From Telopea speciosissima (taxonomy: Eukaryota > Streptophyta > Magnoliopsida > Proteales > Proteaceae): 64,000 bases of DNA. Shown here in pieces: positions 11,038 through 22,878 of this stretch (position 1 is the stretch's first letter; each line of letters opens with the position of its first letter). A program made the translations under genes and the position numbers. The notes beneath the pieces were generated by a model. That model had not been told where the DNA came from, did no database searches, and worked only from the letters and a program-made list of their open reading frames with translations. Location of the stretch: contig NC_057923.1 of the NCBI RefSeq assembly GCF_018873765.1, forward strand, positions 8,754,413 through 8,818,412, written 5' to 3'.

Positions 11038-11180
11038 GGGGAAAGGTTGGGTATGCTAGCGGTATACCGTATGCTAGCATCCTATGTGTCTATCTCTCTC
11101 TTCCACCCCCCCTTGAAGTGTAAGGGAGTCATTTCAAAGGGGGGAAGAGAGAGATCATAGACACATAGGGTGCTAGTATA
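11038..11180. mobile_element. GGGAAA-type MITE, right end incomplete
   Basis: Begins GGGGAAAGGTTGGGTATGCT and shares AGCGGTATACCGTATGCTAG, TGTGTCTATCTCTCTCTTCC and the mirrored GGGAAGAGAGAGAT block with the element at 5821. The right terminus is not the expected inverted copy, so it seems truncated. Confidence 0.6.
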
Positions 11181-11340
11181 CCCCTATATATTTGTTCTCT
11201 CATCTTCTCAACCTCAACATTTTGTGGGTTCCGATCACCCCACCCCTTGAAGATATAACTCTAAATTGGATTAAAGAGAACGAACGATATAGTTAAACAT
11301 TGAAAGCATTTGAAATTGTATTAGTGAATTTTTTTAAGTT

Positions 11341-11470
11341 AAGGTTGTGTTTGATATGCATTCTAGGTCGATTTTGCATTCTCAGATGATAAAAACAATT
11401 ATTTTTAACATTCGAGAATGCGAAATTGACCTAAAATGCACTCCAAGAATGCATACCAAACACAACTTTA
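11341..11470. mobile_element. MITE of the TTTGGTATGCATTCT type
   Basis: The terminal repeats AAGGTTGTGTTTGATATGCA and TGCATACCAAACACAACTTT are inverted copies. Related fragments flank it at 10925-10987 and 11474-11548, suggesting three pieces of one family in 600 bp. Superfamily not assigned. Confidence 0.65.
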
Positions 11471-12912
11471 GACTGCATTTGTTATGATTTTTTGGAATAC
11501 ATTACTGACCTAGAATGCATTCTAAGAAAATATACCGAACAGAGCATTAATATCCATAGAATCAAGTTTAATTAGAATTAATTTGGATCCAAGTTTTAAA
11601 CAAGATATTGGATTTCACAATTTCTGGAAGTTAGCATCTTCTTCGTAAATGAGTCAGGAAATCACAGTGTGAGTTTCAAGGCATGAATTCATGATGCCAT
11701 CTCTGCAATCATACGCAAAGAACTCTCGGAAAAATTATCCTCTCCAATTCCTTAAAGTGTGGCAGTGCGGCAGTGCTAGGTGGAGATGCTGACACTATGA
11801 TGCCGACACTTCGATACCAATATGATACAATACACGATATCACTATGATGATCATGCCATAATCGCGATATAGCGCGAATCCGTGATATGATGTAATCAT
11901 CATAGCAATACTTCTGTGATATGGCTTTTTGATGATACCAAAAAATAATAAGAATTAATTTAAAAAATTAAAAATTAAAATAAAAATCGATAGGTTTTGA
12001 ATTAAAAAAAATAGTAAGGGTTTAACCAAAAAAATTGATAGCTTTTAACTAAAATATAGAAAGGGATTGAAGAGAGAGTACTTGAGAGAGCACATGAGAG
12101 CGACCAACCCTGGGATCCTCTCCGGCACACGTGGTAGATGGAGAGACGTCATTGGGAGATCCCCATCCACCTCCCCGTGCTGGAGATGATCCAAATCCCC
12201 TACACCATTGGTCTGAACTTGGAAGGGCTTTAACGCCCGCACATTCTACCAAGTGCACTAAGCAATTGAGAAAGTTGAAAGTTATTTAATGAACCATTTA
12301 ATGCAATTCTTATTAAATTACATCTAACTACATTTAATGTTTTTGGGAATAAGACAAGGGACAATTGAATGAAGGTGTCAAAGATTACGAGGATACTTTG
12401 GTAAACCCAAACCCAATATTGAGAAATTTATAATTTTCCCTTCTTTTCAGTCAAAGCAAGCACAAAACTATCTTTGGCTGGGAGAGAGAAGAAATAAAAT
12501 ATTGGAAATGTATATCAAAACCATACATGATAACACAAGTAAATAAGGGGGGATAGACTATTTATTTGAATAGTAAATGAACCCAGTCAATCATATTGAC
12601 AATAAACATCAAATATAACATTACAAACCTGAAAACCCATGGAGAAAGAATCAATGGGGCTTAGTCATACCACCAGACATTTTTCCTTAAAACTATAGAT
12701 GCCCCAATATAAAACAGTCCTGTAGTCCCCTCTAGATTGCTTCATAATTATTAGAGAAATGGGTCAAACCTTCTCTTTATATAAGAGAGTAGAGACATCA
12801 CCAAGATATGTCTTCAAAAAATATGCCCAAACATCAATTCTTTTCTCCATAATATTTATGTATTTTTTTTTTATTGCTGCATCATTATTACTATCCCTTC
12901 TTCCTCTGCAAC
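11471..12912. other. Repeat-derived spacer downstream of the thaumatin-like gene
   Basis: Holds a partial foldback arm (11729-11795, like 3635), a degenerate GATATCA/GATGATCAT-rich block (11790-11930), and a small foldback (about 12112-12202: GGATCCTCTCCGGCAC mirrored by GTGCTGGAGATGATCC). The last 300 bp are probably the 3' flank and UTR of the minus-strand thaumatin-like gene. No other gene is seen. Confidence 0.4.
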
Positions 12913-13846
12913 TCATTCATCAACATGAGCATGAACATGGTCACCCAAAGCAGGAGGAGAAGGACAAAAGGTTATGATATACTCTTTGGAGGTGCAGCTC
13001 ACCACTGGTGAGGGTTTATCAAAAGCATAACTGGAATATGAGGGACAAGCATCCTTGAACATCTTCGAATACATATTCGGTTGGCACTTCTCTGGGCTCC
13101 CATAAGCATTTCTACAACAGAATGTATCCAGATTGAAAGCCAAACATGCACTTTTGCAAGCCACCACCGTTCCACCATCATTCAATACCTGTAGCTCCAC
13201 TGGGCAAACACTATTGATGTTCTTCAAACATCCTTCAACAAAACAGTTAGATTTTGCATTCACGGCGGAGACAGATACAGGGAGATTGTATCCATCAACC
13301 AAGCTAACATCATAGAAATTCAAATTGCTTTTACTTGTTGGTAGCAAGGAAACCTCCACAAGTGTAGCTGGTGGCATGCCAATGGTCCCATTGCAAGCAA
13401 ATCGTCCCTGGCAGTCACCAGTTTGGCAGGCTGGCTTAGAAGTGAAGTCACACTCTGTTCTTGCCCAGAACCGGCCACTCCATGTGTCTGGTGCTTGGAC
13501 GCGCTTTGACTTGCCTGTCTTTAAGCTGAACCCACCATCAGCTATCACTGCTTGGCCTGCATTTGGGGCAGTAGCCGGCCATATTGTAAATGGACATAGG
13601 TTGAGAAAATAGAACGTGACTACAGCCCCTTCTGCATGTTCTGCAACTGCAACATTTCTGAATGAATTAGCTAGATACCATTTAATCCTATAATAAGTTG
13701 AAAATTAACCTTTCAATCAGAGAAACAGAGTTGTACTATATGTTAAAGAAATTTGTGACAAGTTTGAGAGTGTTACCAGATAACATACAAAGCCATATCA
13801 GAAGGGGAAGAAGGGATGATGCTGTAGACTGCCTGAACTGCTTCAT
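12913..13846 (-). CDS. Thaumatin-like protein (PR-5 family), two exons
   Basis: Exon 1 is 13777-13846 and exon 2 is 12913-13640; a GT-AG intron of 136 bp joins them in phase 1, giving 265 residues. Exon 1 encodes a signal peptide (MKQFRQSTASSLLPLLIWLC). The mature part has the family start FYFLNLCPFTIWP, then GRFWARTECDF and the thaumatin signature core CQTGDCQGRFAC at about 95-106. It contains 16 cysteines, the number expected for eight disulfides. The canonical G-x-G before the signature is SKPA here, so the PROSITE-like pattern is only partly met. A short intron after the signal peptide is usual in this family. Such proteins are secreted; some bind beta-glucans or act in defence or development, but the specific role here is unknown. 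The length and start agree with relatives. Confidence 0.9.
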
Positions 13847-14848
13847 TTTGGCTGGTGCTGCAGCAGTCGGAGGAATTCCAGACGATGGATGGGCTTTTTG
13901 TAGTTAGAGTACTTGGGCGATTGTCCTTGTCCTCCCTTTGAATTTGCCTGCAGTTGGAGAAGTTCTAGAATGACAGATGGACTTTTGTGCTTCAAAAACT
14001 TCGACACATGTCCTCTTTCTTTGATTTTACTTCAAGTTTTTAAGCAATCTTTAGAGATAAGTTGGAGACATGCTTAAGAGGTTAGGTTAACCTTCACTAG
14101 GAACCTCTCTTTAAGGAGAAACAAGATGGGTTTATAAAAAGTGAAGAGTTAGACTTTAAAAGAAAATTTTGAACAGAGCAATAGGAGAAGTCGAAATAAT
14201 ATACGTATTTTAGGGCCGTAAGCATCCAGGTATGGGTAGGTGTTTACATTTCAATGAGCCCAATACAGAAGAAACAGTTCAAGAGTTACAAAATCTGAAA
14301 CCATAGAAGTGTATTCAATCATTAGAAAAGAGGCTTGATTGAGTATCGTCTCCATTCAGGGACACGCGGAAACATCCTGCATCAACTCTTCAAATCTATC
14401 CATCTATTATTAAGTGCTTCCAAAGCATAAAATTGCCCATCAAGCAAAACTGTAGAAACATGAACTTAAATGAATTATAAACTATTGAATTATGATTCCA
14501 AATGATATCCATTTCCATCTGCTTCTGTGTATTACTATACATTACAGAACCTGCTGATGTCAACAATGTTTTCTGCTGGTATAACCCACCTACACTTCAT
14601 CATCCCCCAGCCCAAATAAAAGAGGGGGAAAAAAGACACAGAGAAAGAGAAAAAGTAAGAAAAAATAATGAATGAATTGGAAAGGGAACATGACCAAGTC
14701 CCCAAACATCCAAAGGAATATACACAAGACAATGCTATATAACTGCAAAACTTCGCTCCACGTGCCTGTCGTTTCTCACCTCCCCACATCATCCCAGATC
14801 ATCGTTGTCTCTGTCAACCAATCATCAGCTGCAGAAACATCATCATCA
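13847..14848. other. Spacer between thaumatin-like and galactosyltransferase genes
   Basis: Contains the promoter side of the minus-strand thaumatin-like gene and the 3' flank of the minus-strand galactosyltransferase. No repeat or extra gene recognised. Confidence 0.4.
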
Positions 14849-17800
14849 TCATCTCATATTGCAGCATTGAGGTCGTCCTTCTTGTTGCAATTTGTCCCAC
14901 ATACAGGTCATCTGCCTAGGAGACTGATAGTGTGCTGTGAGGTAGTCATCAATACACCCAAATTGGCAGAACCTCGAGCTGTGAACGTACTCCACCGGCC
15001 TTGTGCTGTTGAACTGTTCTACCCACATTCCCATACTCACATCTTCCATTTTGAACAGCTGCAGTGTGTGCATTCTAGCTAATTAGAGAAAGAAGAGGGG
15101 AAAGAGAGAAAGAGGGAGGGAGGGAGAAACAATGTATGTTTACTAACACTGAGCTGTTCAAAAAATAAAACTTACTCTTAGCTTGTGACTCTCAAACTCG
15201 GATACAACAAAGTGTGCAATATCGGATGACACAATGTAGCCAGGCCCATTCGCATAGGGTGGGTAATCTTCTTCTGGCCATTCCTAAAACAATCCAAAGA
15301 TAAACAAAAAAAGGGTCAGGAAGTAGTCAACAACTCAAAATTTCGAACTTCTTTATGTTATAGTACGAAAACTCGGTTGAAATCACCAAGATTTGGCAAA
15401 TTATTTCAGTTTTGACAAAGGGTGAAACAAAATCGGGTGTGACTCAATACAAATGCAGGGTTTTGACCGAAATTAAGGTTTCGATACAAAACAGGACATG
15501 TAAAATTTTTTCAATAGAAATGGATCGAAATTTCAACCCCTTTCGTGAGTTTCAAGTGGTTTCGCTTGTAAACCCCCCCCCCCCCCTTCCAAGGAAAAAA
15601 AAAAAACAGATTAATATATTTTGCAAAATCACCTACATTTCTTGATGGAGCAAAGTGTTTTGGACTACTACAATGCATCTTCAACAACGATCTACCACAT
15701 TTGAACAAGATTTTTATAAAATCCAAACTTAGAGGCATACCCTTTTTCCCCCAAAAGTTTTGAGTCTTCTTGGAACTCAATGTCATATTGACATAGAGTT
15801 GGAGGAATGGTTTTGTAGGGATGTTTTAACCTTGCTTCTACACTTGTACTTGACTACTTGTAACACTAGTACAATTGTATTTGTAATTGTACTTGCAACC
15901 GTTAACAATGTTTAATATTAAATGGTTTTTCTTCATTCCTAATGCATATTTTAGTTGTTTTCATTGAATTTTGTGTGTTATAGTACTAAATTACAGTAAG
16001 GTACGGAGTAAACTACCAACCTAGGATACAAAACCAAACTTAACCCTTTTTTTGTGTGTGTGCTTGTTTATTTTAATAACCTAAAGGTTCTAATATATTT
16101 AGAAATGCTTAATTAGGATTTCCTGAAGTTTCATGCCAAAATATGATCATTAGACCGAATTTCAATTGAAACCCAAAGTCAAAATCTTGAATCTTACTCC
16201 AAGTAACACAAGCCTACAATTGGAGATCTTCACTAGTAACAGAGGCTGAACAGTAGAAATTGTGACTCAGAATAACTCATGAATCATTTGAAATGTGATT
16301 GTGGCAGCACTGCCAGGGATAAGACAAAAACTTGAAAATAATCTTTGCTCTCTTCCAGCTTAAATTCAATATTTCATATGTGGCTACTATTAAGTCCAAA
16401 CCTCCAGCAGAGAAAATACAACAAACAAGATCCTACAACTTCCACCCAATTCTGCCATACAACTCATCACATGTCATAACTATCCATAACCAAGTAATCT
16501 GAGCAAATCTGAGGTGATAATCACTTCACAGCCTGGTAATAGCTAGAAAGAAAGAATTTCACTAAACTAGTAGAAGTTAATCAAAAGGGCACCAATTTTC
16601 AAAGTCATAAATAATCCATGACATGGATGTAAAGCTTTTCAATAAAATGCATCCAACATTGTGTTTCTGTTGAAAGGAAACTAAATTGCAATCACAAATA
16701 TGGCTATCCTAATAGTGTCACTAAAAGGAGAAAGTGAAGAAAATAAGCAATGGATTTGATATCAGTCTATACTCTTATAATTGGATGTTAAGAAAGCACG
16801 ACCAGGCAATAAAGTACAGGATAAATGAGTCAATAAGATTTATACATAAAGAGCAGAATACAGGGTCAAAAAAGTACCTCATATGTCACTGCCCATTTAC
16901 CCGCACGCAAGGGCTTGTGATAGTAATTTATGTTCCCTACATATAGGCTCCTATCTCTGGGGACTTTCTTTGCTTCCCTGAGCACTGGATCTATCCTGAC
17001 AAATGTGTCATCATCACACTTCATGATATACTTCGCAGATACCATGCGAACCTGTGAATCAACAAAGGTATAAGATTAGAGTGATATCTACGAAACCCAT
17101 ATGCTATGTAAGTTTCAAACTCTTGAGTATATTTCCAAACTCACCCCATATTCACAGATGGCAACTGTCTTCAGAACCACAAGGTCATAGCTATCCATAA
17201 AAGGAACTATAACAATATCACCAAAGAACTCTGCTTCTTTCTTTAGCTCTATATTTATCTCTTTTCTTCCATTCTGTCCAATGCATAAAGCCCAAAGAAC
17301 ATAAGCACCCCAAGACAAAAGCTTATGCTAAAAAGATTTTCATTTTTTGTAAACCAAAGCAGCATATGCAATGCAGGTCTGCCATACCAGTGCCACAAAG
17401 AACCGAGCAACAACTTGTGAAGACCTGATGAGTTTTGTCTGCATCCAGGATTTCCTAATTGCCATTCTCTCAGAAAAATGGTTACCAGCAGAGAGGATAC
17501 CAATGAAAAGCTCCACAGACTCATCAGGAAGCGGCGGGGCTTGCCATCTACTCGACATCTCGAGTAGCTTCTGTGGAGCAAAACTTGGATGTGATGTTGG
17601 CAAGGAAGCAGCAAATATGGAGTGTATATCAATATCCCCATTCAGCGATAGGCCAGTGGCATCCTCAAGAACAAATCCCTGTCAACATTAGCCAGTTAAA
17701 TTAGATGAATAACCCAGATTCATTGGGATAATGATACATCAACAACGAGGCTTTATGAAGGTACTCACAGTGCGATAAGGGAAAGAGGTAATATGCCTTC

Positions 17801-18099
17801 CATCAACATTGAAATGATAACCTTCCAATCCTGCACTAAGCGTGAGTACGAACAACTTGCCCTCAGCAAATGGGTATGGCCAATCAACTGTAACCTTCTT
17901 TGTTCGGCCAATCAACCGGTTTAACCACCATATTGCTTTTGACTCCTCCGAGTGATTGTCATCATCACGGATCCATTTCTCACACTTGACCAGTTCATCA
18001 ACTATACAAAGCACAAGGAATTATTCAGAGTGGATATGGGCCATTCTTGTAAAGTGCTTGTTGTGTGTGTTCATGTTTTCTTTTATTTATTTTGTGTGT

Positions 18100-18130
<31 letters not shown>

Positions 18131-19360
18131 GCGGGCTCAACAGGCAGGTTCAACCCTACCGAGGATGGTTTTTGTACAGCGCCCATGAGATTACCATTTC
18201 AAATGAAGGTCACCTCTCAACCCCCCCCCCTCCTAGCATGAAAGATGGGACAACTTCCTCCTGTATTTGCTAAAGAATGGGTAACACAAGAAGTTCATTG
18301 ACAAGCTATTGCTAGTATGACCATTTACATATAAATTTACTCAATTGCTTCTCGTTTACATTTTTTCTCTAGGGATATGTCTTGAAGTAGTCAAAGTCTA
18401 AAACAACTAATCTGAAACAGCATTCACAAGTCTCAACAAAAAGCAGATAACGAGAGAAGTTCAATCAATCCACATACCAGTTTCCTCGTCAGCCTTAGAT
18501 TTCCAGCCCTCGCACCGAAGTGCTGACCCCCACTGCATCCTATAGCAAGTATTCTGTTCGATAACCGGCTTCCCACTCCAGTCTCCCTTCAACCTAGGAT
18601 TAAAGTGCAAAATCCTTGGAGGTTCTTCACCATCAACAGTCTTCAGTCCCTGCAACTCCACCATGAACTGTGAGACCATAACTGACTGATCATCTCCTTT
18701 AGGGAGGGTAATCTTCGGGTCAGACTCAGCGTGAGCCGGAAGCGGTGTCCCCACCAACGTAATGTGTGATCCCAGAGTAAGCCCGCATGGAAGAACTATA
18801 ATTTTACCGCGATTCTGAAATTCGGACCCAGTAAGCGAAATTGAATGTGGACAAAACTCGGATCGATTCTCCTTTTTCCTCTTCTCCTCTTCGAACTTCC
18901 CATTCTCCGACTCCAGCTCTTCCCATAGCTGTTTCCCTATTACCCATGCATCCCTAGCGGACTTTAGAAGCCCAGAAAACCCATCTTTACTACTACTAGA
19001 TGTGCTGTCCTGAAAAATTAAACCCGAGATTGTCTTGTGCTCTCCCATCCGTCTCTCAAGTGTTCTGGGCTGCGATGGTTGGAAAGTACTCTGTGAAACC
19101 CTAAAAGGAACCTTAGAAGGTCGATTTGGTGCTTCTTTTACCAATGTCTCCTCTTCACTCTCAAGCCGGAAAGGAAGAGATAACGCTTCGTTGAGAAACC
19201 CATTGAAACCATCAGACGAAATGGAGCCAACACCGCCGTTAAACACAAAAGGGATTTCTAAGCTCACCATTAGAAGATACAAAAACCCTACAACGATCAA
19301 AAACTGAACGGACCTCTGCCTACTGAAAGAGACGAAAGCATCAAACTTTCCTCTCTTCAT
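14849..19360 (-). CDS. Hydroxyproline O-galactosyltransferase, GALT2-6 group (GT31)
   Basis: Seven exons in transcript order: 18478-19360, 17769-18001, 17388-17678, 17145-17273, 16878-17051, 15176-15283, 14849-15058. All introns are GT-AG and the joined frame is 675 residues, the usual length. Residues about 19-34 form a single signal-anchor helix, as in type II Golgi enzymes. A galectin-like domain follows (about 195-370; [20 protein letters not shown] lies near its end). The GT31 domain starts at [20 protein letters not shown]. The metal-binding motif is CDDDTFVR with Asp at about 525-527, followed by [13 protein letters not shown] and [10 protein letters not shown]. Enzymes of this group add the first galactose to hydroxyproline in arabinogalactan proteins. 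I chose the ATG at 19360 ([17 protein letters not shown]) because it matches the family start; an in-frame ATG at 19519 would add 53 unlikely residues. Confidence 0.92.
18085..18133. repeat. (TG)n tract plus G run inside intron 1 of the galactosyltransferase
   Basis: A (TG)n stretch runs directly into about 18 G residues, broken by one C. This low-complexity tract is unstable in sequencing and likely polymorphic. It lies within the 18002-18477 intron. Confidence 0.8.
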
Positions 19361-19982
19361 CCTAAACTTTCTCTCCTTCCCCACCCAAAAAACAAACACA
19401 GCCAAAACCAACAAAAATCTCAACTTGTTCGGTTTCGATTGGAGTGAAAACGAAACAAAACTCTTTCGAATCAAAAACTTTAAAAAGACAATAAATTCGA
19501 AGTCGATATTTCTCTTCAAATCCCTCGCACTGGATCTTGAGGTTAAGAAGAGAGAATTAAAATAACTTAAAGGAGTTAGGACAGCAGCTCAGGAAGAGGG
19601 GTACAGTGCGAATGCAAAAAACATAAAAATAAAAAAGGGCGTTTCAGCCTTTCAGGGTATGAAGCTTTCTAGTGGAGAAGAAAATTCAAAACTATTTATG
19701 GAAGAATATCTCGGTTTCAAATTATAAATTTATAATAACGAAAAAGGAAATATTATCCGATTTTATAAAACTAAGGGAAAGAGAACACAAACAGTTTTTT
19801 ATTGCGGTTTGCTGGCTTAGACGCCGCGTAGAATAGCATCTCTTCTTTTATAGATTCTTTTCTCATTTGTTATTATGGAGAAAGTCCTCCCAAGTGCGCT
19901 AAAAATATGGGCAGTGGCGTGGAGAGGATTCTTTAAGTGTGGTTGATTGGGTAGTGCATCGCATTTGAGAGGATAAAATTTT
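19361..19982. other. Promoter and leader of the galactosyltransferase gene
   Basis: AT-rich sequence upstream of the minus-strand start. No confident TATA box or other gene was assigned. Confidence 0.35.
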
Positions 19983-20166
19983 GGAGAAAGAATGTTAACC
20001 GATGTTGTGTCTCGGTGTGTACCTGTGCCAAGCATAATCGTGCACAAAATGTCTGGTACATCCCTGCTCTTTTTCATCTTTCCATGGTGTGTCGGTCATT
20101 TCGCACACAGCTGTGTCTGACTAAGGTACATGTCGAGACACAACATCGATTAGTGTTTTTTTTCCC
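19983..20166. mobile_element. GGGAAA-type MITE
   Basis: The left end GGAGAAAGAATGTTAACCGA and the inverted right end GGGAAAAAAAACACTAATCG continue as GATGTTGTGTCTCG in both arms. The interior contains CATCTTTCCATGGTGTGTCG and GTCATTTCGCACAC, similar in style to its neighbours. No clear target duplication. Confidence 0.65.
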
Positions 20167-20183
20167 TTGTTATTATTATGATT

Positions 20184-20375
20184 TAAGGATAAAGAAATGC
20201 CTCTTGGTCACGCCATACATGCCACCCCTGTTGCGCTCTAACACAGGGACACACAAAATGATCACTGCACCCCTAGTCATTTTTAGGGTTCCAAGAGGTA
20301 TGGCGATCATTTTATGCATCCTTGTATCAAGGCATAGAGATAATGTGTGTTGTGCAATCGGATGGCGTTCTTTCT
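20184..20375. mobile_element. GGGAAA-type MITE (AAAATGATCACTGCACCC group)
   Basis: The left end AAAGAAATGCCTCTTGGTCA is imperfectly mirrored by TGCAATCGGATGGCGTTCTT. The interior has CACAAAATGATCACTGCACC and the mirrored TATGGCGATCATTTTATG. It lies immediately before a second member. Confidence 0.6.
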
Positions 20376-20383
20376 TTTGATTA

Positions 20384-20533
20384 GGGAAATAGAACGCCAC
20401 CCACCCCTTTGCTAGACGTAGGTTTGCATAAAATGATTGCCACAACTAAAATAACCGCCACACCCCTAGTCATTTTCATCTTTCCAAGGGTATGACAGTC
20501 ATTATCCGTGCCCTAGACATGCTGGTTGGCGTT
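20384..20533. mobile_element. GGGAAA-type MITE (GAACGCCACC group)
   Basis: Begins GGGAAATAGAACGCCACCCA and ends TGGTTGGCGTTCTTTCG, an inverted pair. Interior words AAAATGATTGCC and ACCGCCACACCCCTAGTC are shared with the elements at 20184 and 22706. Confidence 0.68.
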
Positions 20534-22000
20534 CTTTCGTCTTTTTAGTTACTCAAAAAAAATGTTAAAAAAAAATATAAAGAGAAAAATCAAATTTGAG
20601 AAGATTTGAAAATTTCAGTTTTACACGGCGACAGGCTGGAATTGACACGTGGAAACTATCAGGTCAGACTGTCAGTAACGTAATAGACTCAAAGTCTACA
20701 GCTGTGGCTATAGACCGCCTAATAAAGAAACAGTTGGATCAGAATCTCCTCCCGTCCCGTTCATTATATAACAACCACACGATATGAATGAACCATCATT
20801 GCTTTCAACTTTGTTACCACTAGAATGCCAATCCAACGGCTATGGATCAGTTCAATACGAGTAGGTGTATTATTGATGATGTGTGTTTTTGTTTTTTCTT
20901 ATTATCTGATTTAATTAAGCTAATATATATTATCTTAAGAAAGATAACCTAATTAAGAAAGAAAGATTAGAAGATTAGAGAACCGTTGGAAGTGGCTGTC
21001 TTTCAAAAAAAAGACGGGCCCTAGACTGTAATGAGTCATGACTCATGAGCCATGACTTATATTACTCATGAAGAGGTAAGTTGGGACTTAGGAGGTATTA
21101 TTTATTATTCTTTTTTTCTTTTTTTTTTAAATGAAATTTTATAATTCTCAAGATACGATCTTCCTTTTCAGAGATGGTTTCTTCCTGGAAAGGTTAAAAA
21201 AGCTTTAATTGAGGTTAGCTTTATTCCCTAATAAATCTTGATGTAGACTACTTACTATTAATGGAGAATTTTATCATTTTGATTTGATTAAAAAATAGAT
21301 AACATGGTTGGAAATGGAATTGCTTAAGCCAGTCAAAGACTCTCTTAGTCCTTGTCTTTTTTTTGAGATGATTGGGTCAAGCTTTCTTTAATGGCTCTCA
21401 TCCTATGGGGATTTTGTTTTTGCGATTGAGGTTTGACCTTCCGAAATCAAAATTGAATAACTAACCTTCTAGAGATATATATATATAATCGGATTTGGAT
21501 ATTTCCTGACGGGATACAGATACCCCTAAATGGATACTGATGTGAATCAATTTCAGATTTTCGACCATTAATTTACATCCTTAACTTGTGTAGTGCCCGA
21601 GTGAATATGATTCACTCTCAATTCATGTCTCTTAGATGTCTCAACTCTTTTTCTTATTTTTTAAAACTTGTTAAAGAACCCTCAAGATCATTAGTTACTT
21701 AATTTTTTATTATTAATCGGATATCTGTTTGAATCAACTAGATTATGTTTCGGCTTATTCGAATTCGGATCCAAATACCTCCTGACCGGATATGGATACC
21801 CCCAAACGAAGACGAATATGAATTGAATTCGGATTTTCAACTATCGGTTTACATTCCTACCCACTTTAACAATTTGATTGCTCTTAATATAAGTCTAAAT
21901 GGATCACATCCGGAAATATAAAGGAGGTTGAGTTCAACTGGACTAATGTAGGTCCATCCTAGACAGTAAGGATTTGGACCTTGGCCAAGCACATGCCCAT
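20534..22000. other. Repeat-derived spacer with hAT-MITE-like fragments
   Basis: No gene is seen. At 21485-21600 and 21715-21865 two tandem fragments each end in TTTACATYCYTA-like sequence preceded by periodic GGATATGGATACC-like words, like the right ends of the hAT-like MITEs at 58066 and 29648. The remainder is AT-rich. Confidence 0.4.
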
Positions 22001-22177
22001 CTGGAAAATTATCTCCTCCAATTCCTTATCCGACCCAGTTCCTCAATTCCTTTAATAAGGGGTGGTGGATCCCACTAGGGCAGAGTGTTCGGATAGGGGT
22101 AAGGTGGTCATTTCAATCCCCCTTGTTAGAAGAACTGGGGAACTGGGCCAGGCAGGAAACTGGAGGAGATAAAGATC
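22001..22177. mobile_element. Hairpin MITE, 177 bp, exact 9-bp duplication
   Basis: Exact 9-bp duplication CATGCCCAT at 21992-22000 and 22178-22186. The arms TTATCTCCTCCAATTCC and CCCAGTTCC are mirrored by GGAACTGGG and GGAGGAGATAA. The interior has GTGGATCCCACTAGGGC and AAGGTGGTCATTTC. The 9-bp duplication suggests a Mutator-like mobiliser. Confidence 0.82.
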
Positions 22178-22705
22178 CATGCCCATCCTTCATTTTCTGT
22201 TAGGACAATGAGAGATAGTGCAACTCTTCTTCTTTACCATAATTTTTCGTAAGACTGGTTGGTTGCAAGGGTAATTGAAAAAAAGGAAGTGAAAAAAAAA
22301 AAACTTTTATAATAATTATCCAACGTGGTTGTATAAACTACTTAAATTTCTTATCTTATTTAGTAATGGTACTTTTTAGATGTATTTTTTATTTTATTTT
22401 TTCATTTTCAAGGAATTTAGATGCAAACTAAAGTGAAATTTTAATAACCAATATGAAATTATTTGGACTTGGTGAATATAACCTTGTGGGGTAGATTACA
22501 AAAGTTCCTTTATTAGATTTTAAAATTTTGCCTCCCCCTTCAATTTCCCTTGCAACCAAACAGAGCATAATAATAATTAGTCTAACCTGATATAAGTTAA
22601 GAATGGGCTGGACTGATTTAAGTACCGTTAATACTATTTTCATAAATGATTTCATAAAGGCTGGTCTGGTCACAAAATAAAAGGAAATGAAGCCAAGGAA
22701 AGTAA
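22178..22705. other. AT-rich spacer
   Basis: No gene or defined repeat recognised between two MITEs. Confidence 0.35.
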
Positions 22706-22878
22706 AAATGAGGAGAAACAATGCCACCTAGTCGCGCCAAACATTCCGCCTTTGCACCTTAGCACAAGGGCGTGTGAAATGACCGCCACATCCCTGATCA
22801 TTTTTGGATTTCAGGGGGTATGGCAGTCATTTTGCCTGACTCTTGTGTTGTGCGATCGGGTGGCGTTCTCTTTTCCAA
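22706..22878. mobile_element. GGGAAA-type MITE (GAACGCCACC group)
   Basis: The left end GAGAAACAATGCCACCTAGT and the right end CGATCGGGTGGCGTTCTC plus TTTTCC are imperfect inverted copies. The interior CGTGTGAAATGACCGCCACA is mirrored by GGTATGGCAGTCATTTTGC. Confidence 0.68.

Noticed and set aside
17952-18273. Two overlapping frames of 78 and 105 codons
   Set aside because: They run through a (TG)n and G tract in an intron and translate to low-complexity sequence.
19361-19519. Upstream ATG extending the galactosyltransferase by 53 residues
   Set aside because: The added sequence is rich in Phe, Leu and Lys, has no family similarity, and would place a second hydrophobic segment before the conserved anchor.
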